From JANQNX01 sp040217095 (GTDB taxonomy: Bacteria; Pseudomonadota; Gammaproteobacteria; Eutrophobiales; Eutrophobiaceae): 64,000 bases of DNA. How positions within the stretch are numbered: position 1 is the stretch's first letter; each line of letters begins with the position of its first letter. Under the pieces are notes generated by a model that saw only the letters and a program-made list of their open reading frames with translations, was not told the origin of the DNA and searched no databases. Position numbers and translations under genes: made by a program. The stretch is from the NCBI GenBank assembly GCA_965229565.1, contig OZ245888.1, positions 1,984,001-2,048,000 of the forward strand. The letters run 5' to 3'. Positions 8,914-16,341 of this stretch are shown one piece after another.

Positions 8914-9519
8914 ATGACAATGCCTGACAAACAAGACATTACCGCTGTCATACTGGCCGGTGGCGAGGCCAGGCGCATGCATGGCGAAGACAAGGGCTTG
9001 ATTATGCTTGGCAATGAACCAATGGTGAAATACATACTTGGCATCATGCAACCGCAGGTAAGTAACATACTCATCAATGCAAACAGGAATATTGATGACT
9101 ATGCGCAATACCAGTACCCGGTCATCAGTGATTCATTAAGTGGTTTTTGTGGCCCACTCGCGGGCATCGCCAGCGCCATGGAACAAACTGACACAGAGTA
9201 CCTTGTTTCCGCACCCTGTGATTCTCCCTTTATACCCAAGGACCTGGTACAACGCCTGGCAGAGAACATTGGTGCGAATGAGATCGCGGTTGCGCACAAC
9301 GGCGAGCGCATACAGCCGGTATTCAGCCTGTTAAATACATCATTACTGGATTCATTGCAGGATTACCTTAACGCCGGGGAAAGAAAAATTGACCGCTGGT
9401 TTAACATGCATTCTTATACAGAAGTCGATTTTTCTGACCACCCACATGCATTTATGAATATCAACACTCCGGCAGAACTCGAGCAGGCCGAAGCACTATT
9501 GAGCAAGACAAGGGTATGA
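8914..9519 (+). CDS. mobA: Molybdenum cofactor guanylyltransferase MobA
   Basis: A 201-residue nucleotidyltransferase that attaches GMP to Mo-molybdopterin, giving the MGD form used by DMSO-reductase-family enzymes such as formate dehydrogenase. Signature: AVILAGGEARRMHGEDKGL at residues about 10-28 (LAGGxxxRMxGxDK), SDSLSGFCGPLAGI, and APCDSPFIP with the metal-binding Asp. The C-terminal FMNINTPAELEQAE is also conserved in MobA. It overlaps mobB by 4 bases (ATGA). With mobB and moeA it forms a three-gene unit. Confidence 0.94.
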   Translation: MTMPDKQDITAVILAGGEARRMHGEDKGLIMLGNEPMVKYILGIMQPQVSNILINANRNIDDYAQYQYPVISDSLSGFCGPLAGIASAMEQTDTEYLVSAPCDSPFIPKDLVQRLAENIGANEIAVAHNGERIQPVFSLLNTSLLDSLQDYLNAGERKIDRWFNMHSYTEVDFSDHPHAFMNINTPAELEQAEALLSKTRV

Positions 9520-10052
9520 AGATCGTGACCACTATCCCGCTACTCGGATTTGCGGCCTACAGCGGCACTGGTAAAACCACATTACTGGTCAAGCTTATCC
9601 CGTTGTTGAAACAGGCTGGCTACCGGGCCGGTGTAATTAAACATGCCCACCATACCTTTGAGATTGACCAGCCCGGTAAGGACAGTTTCGAATTAAGAAA
9701 GGCCGGTGCCGAGCAAATGCTGATAGGCTCCAAAACGCGCTGGGCGCTCATGGTTGAAGAACCCGAGGAAGACCAGGAAACAAGACTGGCGACCTACATC
9801 TCGAGACTGGATCAGGATAAACTCGATATTATCCTGGTTGAGGGTTTCAAGCCGGAGGCCATTGACAAGATTGAACTGCATAGACCGAGGCTCGGCCATC
9901 CGTTTATTGCTGCCACGGATGATAGTGTTGTAGCAATAGCCAGTGATGAAAAGCTGCCTCAGGAAAAGCTGCCACGCCCTGCCCTGGCACAACTTGACCT
10001 TAACGATCCACAACAGATTACACGATATATCATTGACCATTACATCAAGTGA
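9516..10052 (+). CDS. mobB: Molybdopterin-guanine dinucleotide adapter protein MobB
   Basis: A 178-residue P-loop GTP-binding protein: GFAAYSGTGKTTLL (Walker A, near residue 11), KHAHHTFEIDQPGKDS and LVEGFK, all standard for MobB. It assists MobA in making or delivering the guanylated cofactor. The start ATG overlaps the mobA stop, and the gene ends 21 bases before moeA. No abnormal feature seen. Confidence 0.94.
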   Translation: MKIVTTIPLLGFAAYSGTGKTTLLVKLIPLLKQAGYRAGVIKHAHHTFEIDQPGKDSFELRKAGAEQMLIGSKTRWALMVEEPEEDQETRLATYISRLDQDKLDIILVEGFKPEAIDKIELHRPRLGHPFIAATDDSVVAIASDEKLPQEKLPRPALAQLDLNDPQQITRYIIDHYIK

Positions 10053-10073
10053 ATTTACTAGTGACTGCTAAAC

Positions 10074-11345
10074 ATGAGTAAGAAACAGATACAAAAAGAT
10101 ATCAGCTGCATGGACGATTTTGATCCTGAATCGCTGACGCCTGACAAGGCCCTGGAAAAAATATTTACCAGCCTGTCCAGAATGACACAGACAGAAGAGG
10201 TTCCAGTACGCGAAGCCTTACAGCGGGTACTGGCAAACGACATCAAGTCCGGCATTAACGTGCCCTCTGGCCGCAACTCGGCCATGGACGGCTATGCCAT
10301 TCATGCTGAAGACCTGCCTGAGTCAGGCACGCGCACTCTACACCTGGCCGGCAGCAGTTTTGCCGGACAACCCTTTCACGGCAATGTCGAAAAGGGAGAG
10401 TGTGTACGCATCATGACCGGGGCCATCATGCCGGGAACTACCGACACCGTAGTGATACAGGAGCATGCAGAAAAGCAGGATGATTCGGCGATTATTATTG
10501 GCACCGATACCAAACCGTGCAGCAACGTGCGAGAGGCCGGTGAGGATCTTGCCGTCGGAGACCTGGTATTGCAAAAAGGCATGCGTCTAGCGCCGGCCGA
10601 CATAGGTTTACTCGCTTCGCTTGGCATTGCACAGGTCCCGGTGTTCCGGAAATTACGCGTTACCTTCTTTTCCACCGGCGACGAACTACGCTCGATTGGT
10701 GAAGAACTGGAAGACGGCATGATCTACGACAGTAATCGCTACACGTTATTTGGCATGCTGTCTCGCCTGGGCGCCGATATTATCGACATGGGTGTCGTCA
10801 AGGATGACCCCGCATTACTTGAGCAGGCGTTTATTGAAGCCAGGGACAAGGCTGATGTCTTGCTAACCTCGGGCGGCGTGTCCGTTGGAGAAGCTGATTA
10901 CGTCAAGGATGTCCTGACACGACTGGGAGATGTCAATTTCTGGAAGGTTGCCATGAAACCAGGGCGACCACTGACCTTTGGCAAACTTGGAGACACTTTC
11001 TTTTTCGGACTGCCCGGTAACCCGGTATCAGTCATGGTCACCTTCTACCAGTTTGTACAGCCGGCACTTAGGCAGTTAATGGGTGAGAATTACTCGCCGC
11101 CAATCCTTTTAAAAGTACCGTGCCTTTCCAGTTTGCGCAAACGTCCAGGCCGGGTTGAATACCAGCGCGGCGTTTTGGAGCAACAGGATGATGGCAGCAT
11201 GGCCGTGCGAAAAACAGGGAAACAGGGTTCAGGCATCTTGCGTTCCATGGCTGATGCCAACTGTTTTATCGTGTTGCCGCTTGAAAGCAGCGGGGTAAAT
11301 CCGGGCGATAGCGTCGATGTGCAGCTGTTTAACGGCTTGGTATAA
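10074..11345 (+). CDS. moeA: Molybdopterin molybdenumtransferase MoeA
   Basis: A 423-residue MoeA. It inserts molybdate (or possibly tungstate, given the AOR operon nearby) into adenylylated molybdopterin. Conserved landmarks are the substrate loop VPSGRNSAMDGYAIH near residue 63, RIMTGAIMP, the FSTGDEL start of domain III, the active-site SGGVSVGEADYVKDVL, and FGLPGNPVSVMVTF. The C-terminal domain IV is present. It is the last gene of mobA-mobB-moeA. No MogA/MoaB-type adenylyltransferase gene is visible in the window, so that step is encoded elsewhere. Confidence 0.95.
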   Translation: MSKKQIQKDISCMDDFDPESLTPDKALEKIFTSLSRMTQTEEVPVREALQRVLANDIKSGINVPSGRNSAMDGYAIHAEDLPESGTRTLHLAGSSFAGQPFHGNVEKGECVRIMTGAIMPGTTDTVVIQEHAEKQDDSAIIIGTDTKPCSNVREAGEDLAVGDLVLQKGMRLAPADIGLLASLGIAQVPVFRKLRVTFFSTGDELRSIGEELEDGMIYDSNRYTLFGMLSRLGADIIDMGVVKDDPALLEQAFIEARDKADVLLTSGGVSVGEADYVKDVLTRLGDVNFWKVAMKPGRPLTFGKLGDTFFFGLPGNPVSVMVTFYQFVQPALRQLMGENYSPPILLKVPCLSSLRKRPGRVEYQRGVLEQQDDGSMAVRKTGKQGSGILRSMADANCFIVLPLESSGVNPGDSVDVQLFNGLV

Positions 11346-11407
11346 GCTCGAATTTACATTAATTAGTGGTTTATATATCATAATTATCAATAACTTATAA
11401 TTCATTA

Positions 11408-11436
11408 TTAACGTTTTATCTTTTATCGCTTATAGT
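11408..11436 (+). promoter_or_regulatory. Putative sigma-70 promoter of the ParA-like gene
   Basis: TTAACG at 11408-11413 and TATAGT at 11431-11436 are separated by exactly 17 bases in an AT-rich gap, about 34 bases before the ATG at 11470. No other promoter-like pair in the gap looks as good. Predicted from sequence only. Confidence 0.45.
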
Positions 11437-11469
11437 ACCAAGCAAGTACAACAACGATAACAAAATGAC

Positions 11470-12213
11470 ATGCATGTCGTTTCATCCAGTGGTTGTAAGG
11501 TAAAACGCATCACTGTCCTCAATTCCAAGGGGGGCTGTGGCAAATCCATGTTGGCTACCAACCTGGCTGCCCTGTATGCCAGCCAGGGATTACGTACGAC
11601 ACTCATCGACTACGATCCGTTGGGCAGTGCCCGCAACTGGCTCAAGAAACGTCCGGAAGACCTGCCCATAATCCAGGGCATTGATGCCAGCAAACCTAAT
11701 CCCGGCAAGACCCGTACCTTCCAATTACGCGTACCGGTCGGCACAGACAGGCTTATTATCGACACCCCTGCGGGCGTCAGCGGTTTCGAATTGAATGACT
11801 TCGTGCTGCATACCGACTACGTTTTGATACCGGTCGTGCCATCTGCAAGCGATATTAACGGCACCGCACGGCTGATTTCAGAGCTATTGCTGAATGTGAA
11901 GGTGCGGCGCATCGCGGTTCGCGTTGGCGTGGTGACAAATCGCGTAAGAAAAAACACCCGTATCCTGGAACGCCTGAATCGATTCCTGGCCCAGGTTGAT
12001 TTTCCCGTCATCACGACACTAAGAGATACCCAAAATTATGTTAATGCCGAATCACAGGGAAAGGGCATACATGAACTTTACCCGCCCTCACTGGTAAAGA
12101 GAGATATTGAACATATAAAAACGTTGCTCAGTGCTATAGAGGAAGACAGTTGCTGGGCCACAGAAGCCGAAAAGGCCACAAAAAGTAATGAAGCCTGGCC
12201 ACGTATCAACTGA
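11470..12213 (+). CDS. ParA/MinD-family ATPase, orphan
   Basis: A 247-residue deviant Walker ATPase. SKGGCGKSMLATNLAAL (residues 19-35) is the KGGxGKS motif with the signature first lysine; TLIDYDPLGSA is the Walker A' region and LIIDTPAG the Walker B. Proteins of this type position DNA or protein cargo by dimerising on the nucleoid or membrane. There is no parB-like gene, centromere-like repeat set or chemotaxis/flagellar cluster next to it; it is flanked by moeA and an LhgO-like gene. So the cargo is unknown and chromosome partition is unlikely. It overlaps the convergent LhgO-like gene by 8 bases. The shine-dalgarno is weak. Confidence 0.82.
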   Translation: MHVVSSSGCKVKRITVLNSKGGCGKSMLATNLAALYASQGLRTTLIDYDPLGSARNWLKKRPEDLPIIQGIDASKPNPGKTRTFQLRVPVGTDRLIIDTPAGVSGFELNDFVLHTDYVLIPVVPSASDINGTARLISELLLNVKVRRIAVRVGVVTNRVRKNTRILERLNRFLAQVDFPVITTLRDTQNYVNAESQGKGIHELYPPSLVKRDIEHIKTLLSAIEEDSCWATEAEKATKSNEAWPRIN

Positions 12214-13414
12214 TACGACTTTCTATTTCATCCACAAGTAATCTTCCGAACGGAATAGCGCAGGTAAAAGCCGGCGACACGGCGTTCAGCACATGCAGGG
12301 AATGATCATCGGCCTCGAACCTGAAATCCATCTCAAGCGTGCGGGTACGAGTGTTGTACAACTGGGCACGTATGCCGGGTTTACCCCAGACGGTAAAGTC
12401 TTCCTGATTGATGTGCTTTATTAGCGACCCGGCCAGTTTAACGAGTTTCATACGTGAATATTTTTGTATCTCTTTCAAGGCGAGATCGCGAAAACCGAAA
12501 TCGTTGGATAGTAGAAGCCGTATATCAATACCGGCAATCGTTATCAATTCACCCAGGTTAAACCCTGTCAGGCCACTGTAATTTTCACGCCAGAATGCCG
12601 GTATGGCCGTGGGACCTATCTTGGTCCTGTTCTCCGCGGTAACGGTAAAATGAACACCAAGAAACGGGTTATTAAGATCCGGCACCGGGTAAACATTGGT
12701 ACGTAACTGTAGTCCCTTGTCATTGGCATAAAGATAGAGGCCCTTGAAAGGCAGTATCCGGTAATCAGTAGAAAAGCCAAAGTCCAGTGCAATGTGATCG
12801 GCATACAGTCCAGCCGTATTGATCACATAACCTGCTGAAAAAAGTCCACGACTGGTCACAACCCTGTCTGCATCGCGCCGAAGATACGCCGTATCGGTTA
12901 ACAGGCCGGTGCCTTGCACTTTAATCTTGTCACAGATTGACGTAACGACTTCAACAGGATTGATCGTGGCCGTCGTTGGCGACCACAATGCTCGTTCATA
13001 GGTGTTAACCATGGGCTCGATGTCGGTCGCCTGCGTAGCGGTTATCATCTCCAGTTCGACGCCGTTGACACTACCACGTCGGAATAACTCATCCAGCCCA
13101 ACCAGTTCAGATTCATCACGCGCCACCACCAGTTTGCCACAGCGGTTAATTGTCAGCCCCTCTTCCTCGCACCAGGAACGCCATGCGGCATTACCCTCGC
13201 GACACAGTTTTGCTTTTAATGAATCTGCCGTGTAATAAAAACCGGCATGCAGCACGCCACTGTTGCGACCGCTGGCATGCAGACCCGGCCCGGTCTCTTT
13301 TTCAATAATGATGATGCTTGCATCGGGGAACCGTTGCTTGAGCTCCAGCGCCGTGGAAAGACCAATAATGCCGGCCCCGATAACAAGAAAATCCGGGTGC
13401 TGTATCGAAGACAT
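12206..13414 (-). CDS. lhgO: FAD-dependent L-2-hydroxyglutarate oxidase-like protein
   Basis: A 402-residue DAO-fold flavoenzyme. The N-terminal dinucleotide motif is DFLVIGAGIIGLSTALEL (residues 8-25), followed by EKETGPGLHASGRNSGVLHAGFYY, the SGxNSGVxHAGxYY stretch typical of LhgO/L2HGDH. VINTAGLYADHIA and LPFKGLYL are also family features. The reaction would be oxidation of L-2-hydroxyglutarate to 2-oxoglutarate, passing electrons to the quinone pool at the membrane. The C-terminal part diverges somewhat, so related 2-hydroxy acids are possible substrates. It is downstream of moaD-moaE on the same strand (9 bases after moaE), probably co-transcribed. Confidence 0.8.
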   Translation of the reverse strand: MSSIQHPDFLVIGAGIIGLSTALELKQRFPDASIIIIEKETGPGLHASGRNSGVLHAGFYYTADSLKAKLCREGNAAWRSWCEEEGLTINRCGKLVVARDESELVGLDELFRRGSVNGVELEMITATQATDIEPMVNTYERALWSPTTATINPVEVVTSICDKIKVQGTGLLTDTAYLRRDADRVVTSRGLFSAGYVINTAGLYADHIALDFGFSTDYRILPFKGLYLYANDKGLQLRTNVYPVPDLNNPFLGVHFTVTAENRTKIGPTAIPAFWRENYSGLTGFNLGELITIAGIDIRLLLSNDFGFRDLALKEIQKYSRMKLVKLAGSLIKHINQEDFTVWGKPGIRAQLYNTRTRTLEMDFRFEADDHSLHVLNAVSPAFTCAIPFGRLLVDEIESRIS

Positions 13415-13423
13415 TAAATAGTG

Positions 13424-13861
13424 TTAGTACCCGGGCGTGTTCTTCTCGACCCAGTGTGACCCGGAGCGGGTATCCTCGCGTTTCCAGAAAGGCGCACTGG
13501 ACTTCAACTGTTCCATGATGGCCCGGCAGCTTTCAAAAGATTCCTTGCGATGTGCAGACCAGGTTGCGACCAGTACGATATCCTCTCCAATCTTGACCTT
13601 GCCCGTACGGTGCAGGATCAGAACATCAAGTAGTTTCCATTTTTCAATGGCATCGCGTGCAATAGCTTCGAGGTGTTTTTCAGTCATGCCAGGGTAATGT
13701 TCCAGGGTCATCCCCGTGACTTTTTTATCCTCGTTGAAATCGCGCATGGTGCCGACAAAACTGGTCGTTGCACCATACTTACCCGCAAATTCCTGGCTCG
13801 CCTGGTAGTCAATAATCTCCTGCAAGGCCTGGAAGGATTTTTTCCTGATATCTACCAGCAT
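13424..13861 (-). CDS. moaE: Molybdopterin synthase catalytic subunit MoaE
   Basis: A 145-residue MoaE, which with thiocarboxylated MoaD converts cyclic pyranopterin monophosphate to molybdopterin. Conserved pieces are TTSFVGTMRDFN, LEHYPGMTEKHL, LHRTGKVKIGEDIVLV, SAHRKESFESCRAIMEQLK and APFWKRE, which carry the active-site lysines. It lies 2 bases after moaD on the minus strand, the usual moaD-moaE pair. The chain is of normal length. Confidence 0.95.
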   Translation of the reverse strand: MLVDIRKKSFQALQEIIDYQASQEFAGKYGATTSFVGTMRDFNEDKKVTGMTLEHYPGMTEKHLEAIARDAIEKWKLLDVLILHRTGKVKIGEDIVLVATWSAHRKESFESCRAIMEQLKSSAPFWKREDTRSGSHWVEKNTPGY

Positions 13862-13863
13862 GT

Positions 13864-14100
13864 CTAACCGCCGGTCACCGGTGGAAAAAAGGCGACTTCA
13901 TCACCTGCTTCAAGCCGGTGTCCCGCTTTCACGTATTCATGGTTGACTGTCATCATCACATTATCCAGCTCAACCTGGCTATTTGATGCCAGTTTCTGCC
14001 AGAGGCTATCAACTGAAGTCGACTCCTCGACTTCCAGAGTTATTGCTGCCGTGCCCATTATTTCTCTCAGGCTGGCAAAGTATTTAACCGATATTTCCAT
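13864..14100 (-). CDS. moaD: Molybdopterin synthase sulfur-carrier subunit MoaD
   Basis: A 78-residue ubiquitin-like protein ending VAFFPPVTGG; the terminal Gly-Gly is adenylylated and thiocarboxylated before sulfur transfer to the MoaE-bound substrate. The start MEISVKYFASLREIMG is typical. It is one of two MoaD-like genes in the window; the other (26211-26465) belongs to the AOR operon. It is divergent from moaC (69 bases), so a shared control region at 14101-14169 may serve both. Confidence 0.94.
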   Translation of the reverse strand: MEISVKYFASLREIMGTAAITLEVEESTSVDSLWQKLASNSQVELDNVMMTVNHEYVKAGHRLEAGDEVAFFPPVTGG

Positions 14101-14169
14101 AGAATCCCGTGTACTATCTGCTTGCTGTTTCAGCTATATTGACAGTATAACAAACACTGAATTCGCGAA

Positions 14170-14649
14170 ATGTCCAAATTAACACACTTTAACGAACACG
14201 GTGCCGTGCACATGGTCGATGTCGGAGAAAAGTCTGATACGCACCGGGTTGCTATCGCCTCGGGCACCATTAGTATGGAGCCGGCCACGCTGGCACTGAT
14301 TAAACAGGGCAACCATAAAAAAGGGGATGTGCTCGGTATTGCTCGCACGGCCGGCATCATGGCCGCCAAGAAAACATCTGACCTGGTACCACTATGCCAT
14401 CCCGTATCGCTGACTCATATCGATATAGAATTGAGTATCAATGAAGCCGCCAACACGATCTGTTGTGAATGCCGCGCCGAGACACACGGGAAAACCGGTG
14501 TTGAAATGGAAGCGCTGACCGCCGTACAGGCGACCCTCCTGACTGTCTACGATATGTGCAAGGCCGTAGACAGGGGCATGGTCATGGGCGATATCAAGTT
14601 ACTGGAAAAATCTGGTGGCAAATCCGGTGATTGGCGCCGCCAGGATTAA
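14170..14649 (+). CDS. moaC: Cyclic pyranopterin monophosphate synthase MoaC
   Basis: A 159-residue MoaC that converts 3',8-cyclo-7,8-dihydro-GTP to cyclic pyranopterin monophosphate. Landmarks: HMVDVGEKSDTHRVAIASG, ARTAGIMAAKKTSDLVPLCHPV (substrate pocket), TGVEMEALTAVQ and the catalytic-lysine stretch YDMCKAVDRGM. Length is normal. It overlaps the stop of the convergent pterin dehydratase gene by 4 bases. Confidence 0.96.
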   Translation: MSKLTHFNEHGAVHMVDVGEKSDTHRVAIASGTISMEPATLALIKQGNHKKGDVLGIARTAGIMAAKKTSDLVPLCHPVSLTHIDIELSINEAANTICCECRAETHGKTGVEMEALTAVQATLLTVYDMCKAVDRGMVMGDIKLLEKSGGKSGDWRRQD

Positions 14650-15035
14650 TCGTACTTTATATACTTGAAGCGCGGGTCGTCCGGCGTACCATCCAGCGCG
14701 CTGTCATCATCGATACCCGGTTGCCATTGAATAACCTCTTCAATCTTTTTCGCTAGTTCAAAGTCCTTGTCTGTTACACCCTTGGCTGCATGGTTAACCA
14801 GCTTAACGATTACAAAGGCGTAAGACACAGTGAGATCAGGATGATGCCACGCGGCTTCGGCCAGGTGACCGACCGTATTAACAACCATCAATGTTCCCTT
14901 CCAGCCACTCGTCTTGTACTTGCGACGAATCCATCCGTTCTCGAAATGCCATTCCGGCAATTCTTCTTTCAAGCGTGCCTCGATCTCTTCCTCGGAATAA
15001 GTTTCGTCCTTCTCTTTTTTACGCCATTGCGCCAT
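14646..15035 (-). CDS. Pterin-4a-carbinolamine dehydratase family protein
   Basis: A 129-residue member of the PCD/DCoH family. The core WHFENGWIRRKYK and the active-site stretch AEAAWHHPDLTVSY (the His-His-Pro signature) are present, followed by VIVKLVNHAAKGVTDKDFELAKKIE. The classical role is dehydration of 4a-hydroxytetrahydrobiopterin to recycle the cofactor of aromatic hydroxylases. No phenylalanine hydroxylase is nearby; here it sits next to moaC and the methanopterin-type genes, and some family members have been linked to molybdopterin proteins. It may be the last gene of the unit starting at 17822, 11 bases after the MfnB-like gene. Confidence 0.88.
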   Translation of the reverse strand: MAQWRKKEKDETYSEEEIEARLKEELPEWHFENGWIRRKYKTSGWKGTLMVVNTVGHLAEAAWHHPDLTVSYAFVIVKLVNHAAKGVTDKDFELAKKIEEVIQWQPGIDDDSALDGTPDDPRFKYIKYD

Positions 15036-15046
15036 CTTTCACCTCG

Positions 15047-15769
15047 TCAAATTGCTTTCTGAAGGTACTTTTCACCATAACCAATGTCAGCCCCATTGTG
15101 AACCGTTTGACAAACGCTTTCTACGCGTTTCACATCTATCTGCGCGGTGCGTTGCTTATGCTCACAAAGTGCCCCCCGAAAGCCGAGGTAATCCGCGGCC
15201 GCGGTTAACAATGGCTGTATGTCATCAATTGACAGTGAACCGGCCAGACCCGCAATCCTGGTATGAGACTGAACTGTGTGGACAAAGCGATCAATATCCT
15301 GGGGGCTCATATGAGCACGTAGCGACAATCCATCCTTGATACACGTATCCACCATCACCCCGTATACGCCTGTTTTCAACAGCTGTGTCGTAGCATCATC
15401 CAGTGGACTGTTTTCAGCAAACATGACGATTACAACCTTGATATTTCTTTTTACTGCTGACTCAATATGCTTGAGAAAAGAACCTGTCGGCTGGCTTGCA
15501 AACAGACCGACCTTGACGATATCAACGCCCGTGGCCGCAACATCTTCTATTCTGCCCGGGAGTGAAGGATCATCAGGCAGGATATCTCCGACCGTTGCGC
15601 TGATAATCCTTCTACCGTTCACGTGTTCAACGATTCCACGGATAACGTTAATGTCTTGCGCACCAAGTGCACCAAGACCAGGATGCTTGATATCAATAAT
15701 ATCGGCACCCGCCTGTAAAACAACCTCCGCCTCGGCCACGGAAGTTACACTGGCCAGCATGCCGGTCAT
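15047..15769 (-). CDS. MfnB-like (5-formylfuran-3-yl)methyl phosphate synthase, DUF556
   Basis: About 240 residues with a TIM-barrel pattern. The lysine-bearing DIIDIKHPGLGALGAQ stretch near residue 22, then ISATVGDI, VDIVKVGLF and GLAGSLSIDDIQPL, match the MfnB family. In methanogens the enzyme makes the furan precursor of methanofuran from glyceraldehyde 3-phosphate; homologues occur in methylotrophic Proteobacteria that use a methanofuran analogue in formaldehyde oxidation. I chose the ATG at 15769 because it overlaps the preceding stop as ATGA; an in-frame ATG at 15760 is possible. Third gene of a coupled trio. Confidence 0.85.
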   Translation of the reverse strand: MTGMLASVTSVAEAEVVLQAGADIIDIKHPGLGALGAQDINVIRGIVEHVNGRRIISATVGDILPDDPSLPGRIEDVAATGVDIVKVGLFASQPTGSFLKHIESAVKRNIKVVIVMFAENSPLDDATTQLLKTGVYGVMVDTCIKDGLSLRAHMSPQDIDRFVHTVQSHTRIAGLAGSLSIDDIQPLLTAAADYLGFRGALCEHKQRTAQIDVKRVESVCQTVHNGADIGYGEKYLQKAI

Positions 15770-16341
15770 GCAATCAAATCCTTCTTGTTCTCTACCTGGT
15801 AATCCCTGACTTTTTCCATCAACCAGCCCCACGCAAGCTTTTCATTATCACCGGCGGTTTTGTCTATGGCGATACGAAGATAATCGATTTCCTCTCTAAT
15901 CTTTTTCTCAGGCAGCATGTGCAGTCTGCTAACCAGTATGGCCGCCTCAAGCACAGCGGCCTGGGCGCGGTTAAAACCGGTAAAGGGATGGTGCGTTTGC
16001 TCGTGAACGACCTTCATGAAAAATTGCGGCCGGGTCTCATCATCCTCGAAGTGCTGCATCTCCAGCTCAAGATGACTGAGTGCACATTCCAGTCTTGTCC
16101 CCTTGATAATGCTGGTGTCCGTTAAAGGCCAGTCCTTGCGGCCAGTCAGGCAACCAGCAAATACGCGCACATCGGCTACCCGGTTTACCGTTGCCGCTTT
16201 ATTTCGTTGGATATTATCCAGCGTCGCAGACGGTTTGAATGGCGCGATGACAATCAAACCCTTTTCCTCACGGATACCCATGGGCGCAATATGGGTAGAC
16301 CCGTCCTCGCCAATAGTCGTTACTATGATCTCATGTATCAT
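15766..16341 (-). CDS. DUF447 family protein (C1-cofactor cluster)
   Basis: About 191 residues starting MIHEIIVTTIGEDGSTHIAPMG, a split-barrel flavin-binding-like opening seen in DUF447 proteins of methanogens and methylotrophs. Further pieces are APFKPSATLDNI and CALSHLELEMQHFED; the C-terminal half is helical (FNRAQAAVLEAAILVSRLHML). Its function is unproven; genes of this family occur in clusters for tetrahydromethanopterin or methanofuran synthesis. The ATG at 16341 overlaps the stop of the upstream gene as ATGA, and its own stop overlaps the MfnB-like start, so the three genes are translationally coupled. Confidence 0.83.
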   Translation of the reverse strand: MIHEIIVTTIGEDGSTHIAPMGIREEKGLIVIAPFKPSATLDNIQRNKAATVNRVADVRVFAGCLTGRKDWPLTDTSIIKGTRLECALSHLELEMQHFEDDETRPQFFMKVVHEQTHHPFTGFNRAQAAVLEAAILVSRLHMLPEKKIREEIDYLRIAIDKTAGDNEKLAWGWLMEKVRDYQVENKKDLIA

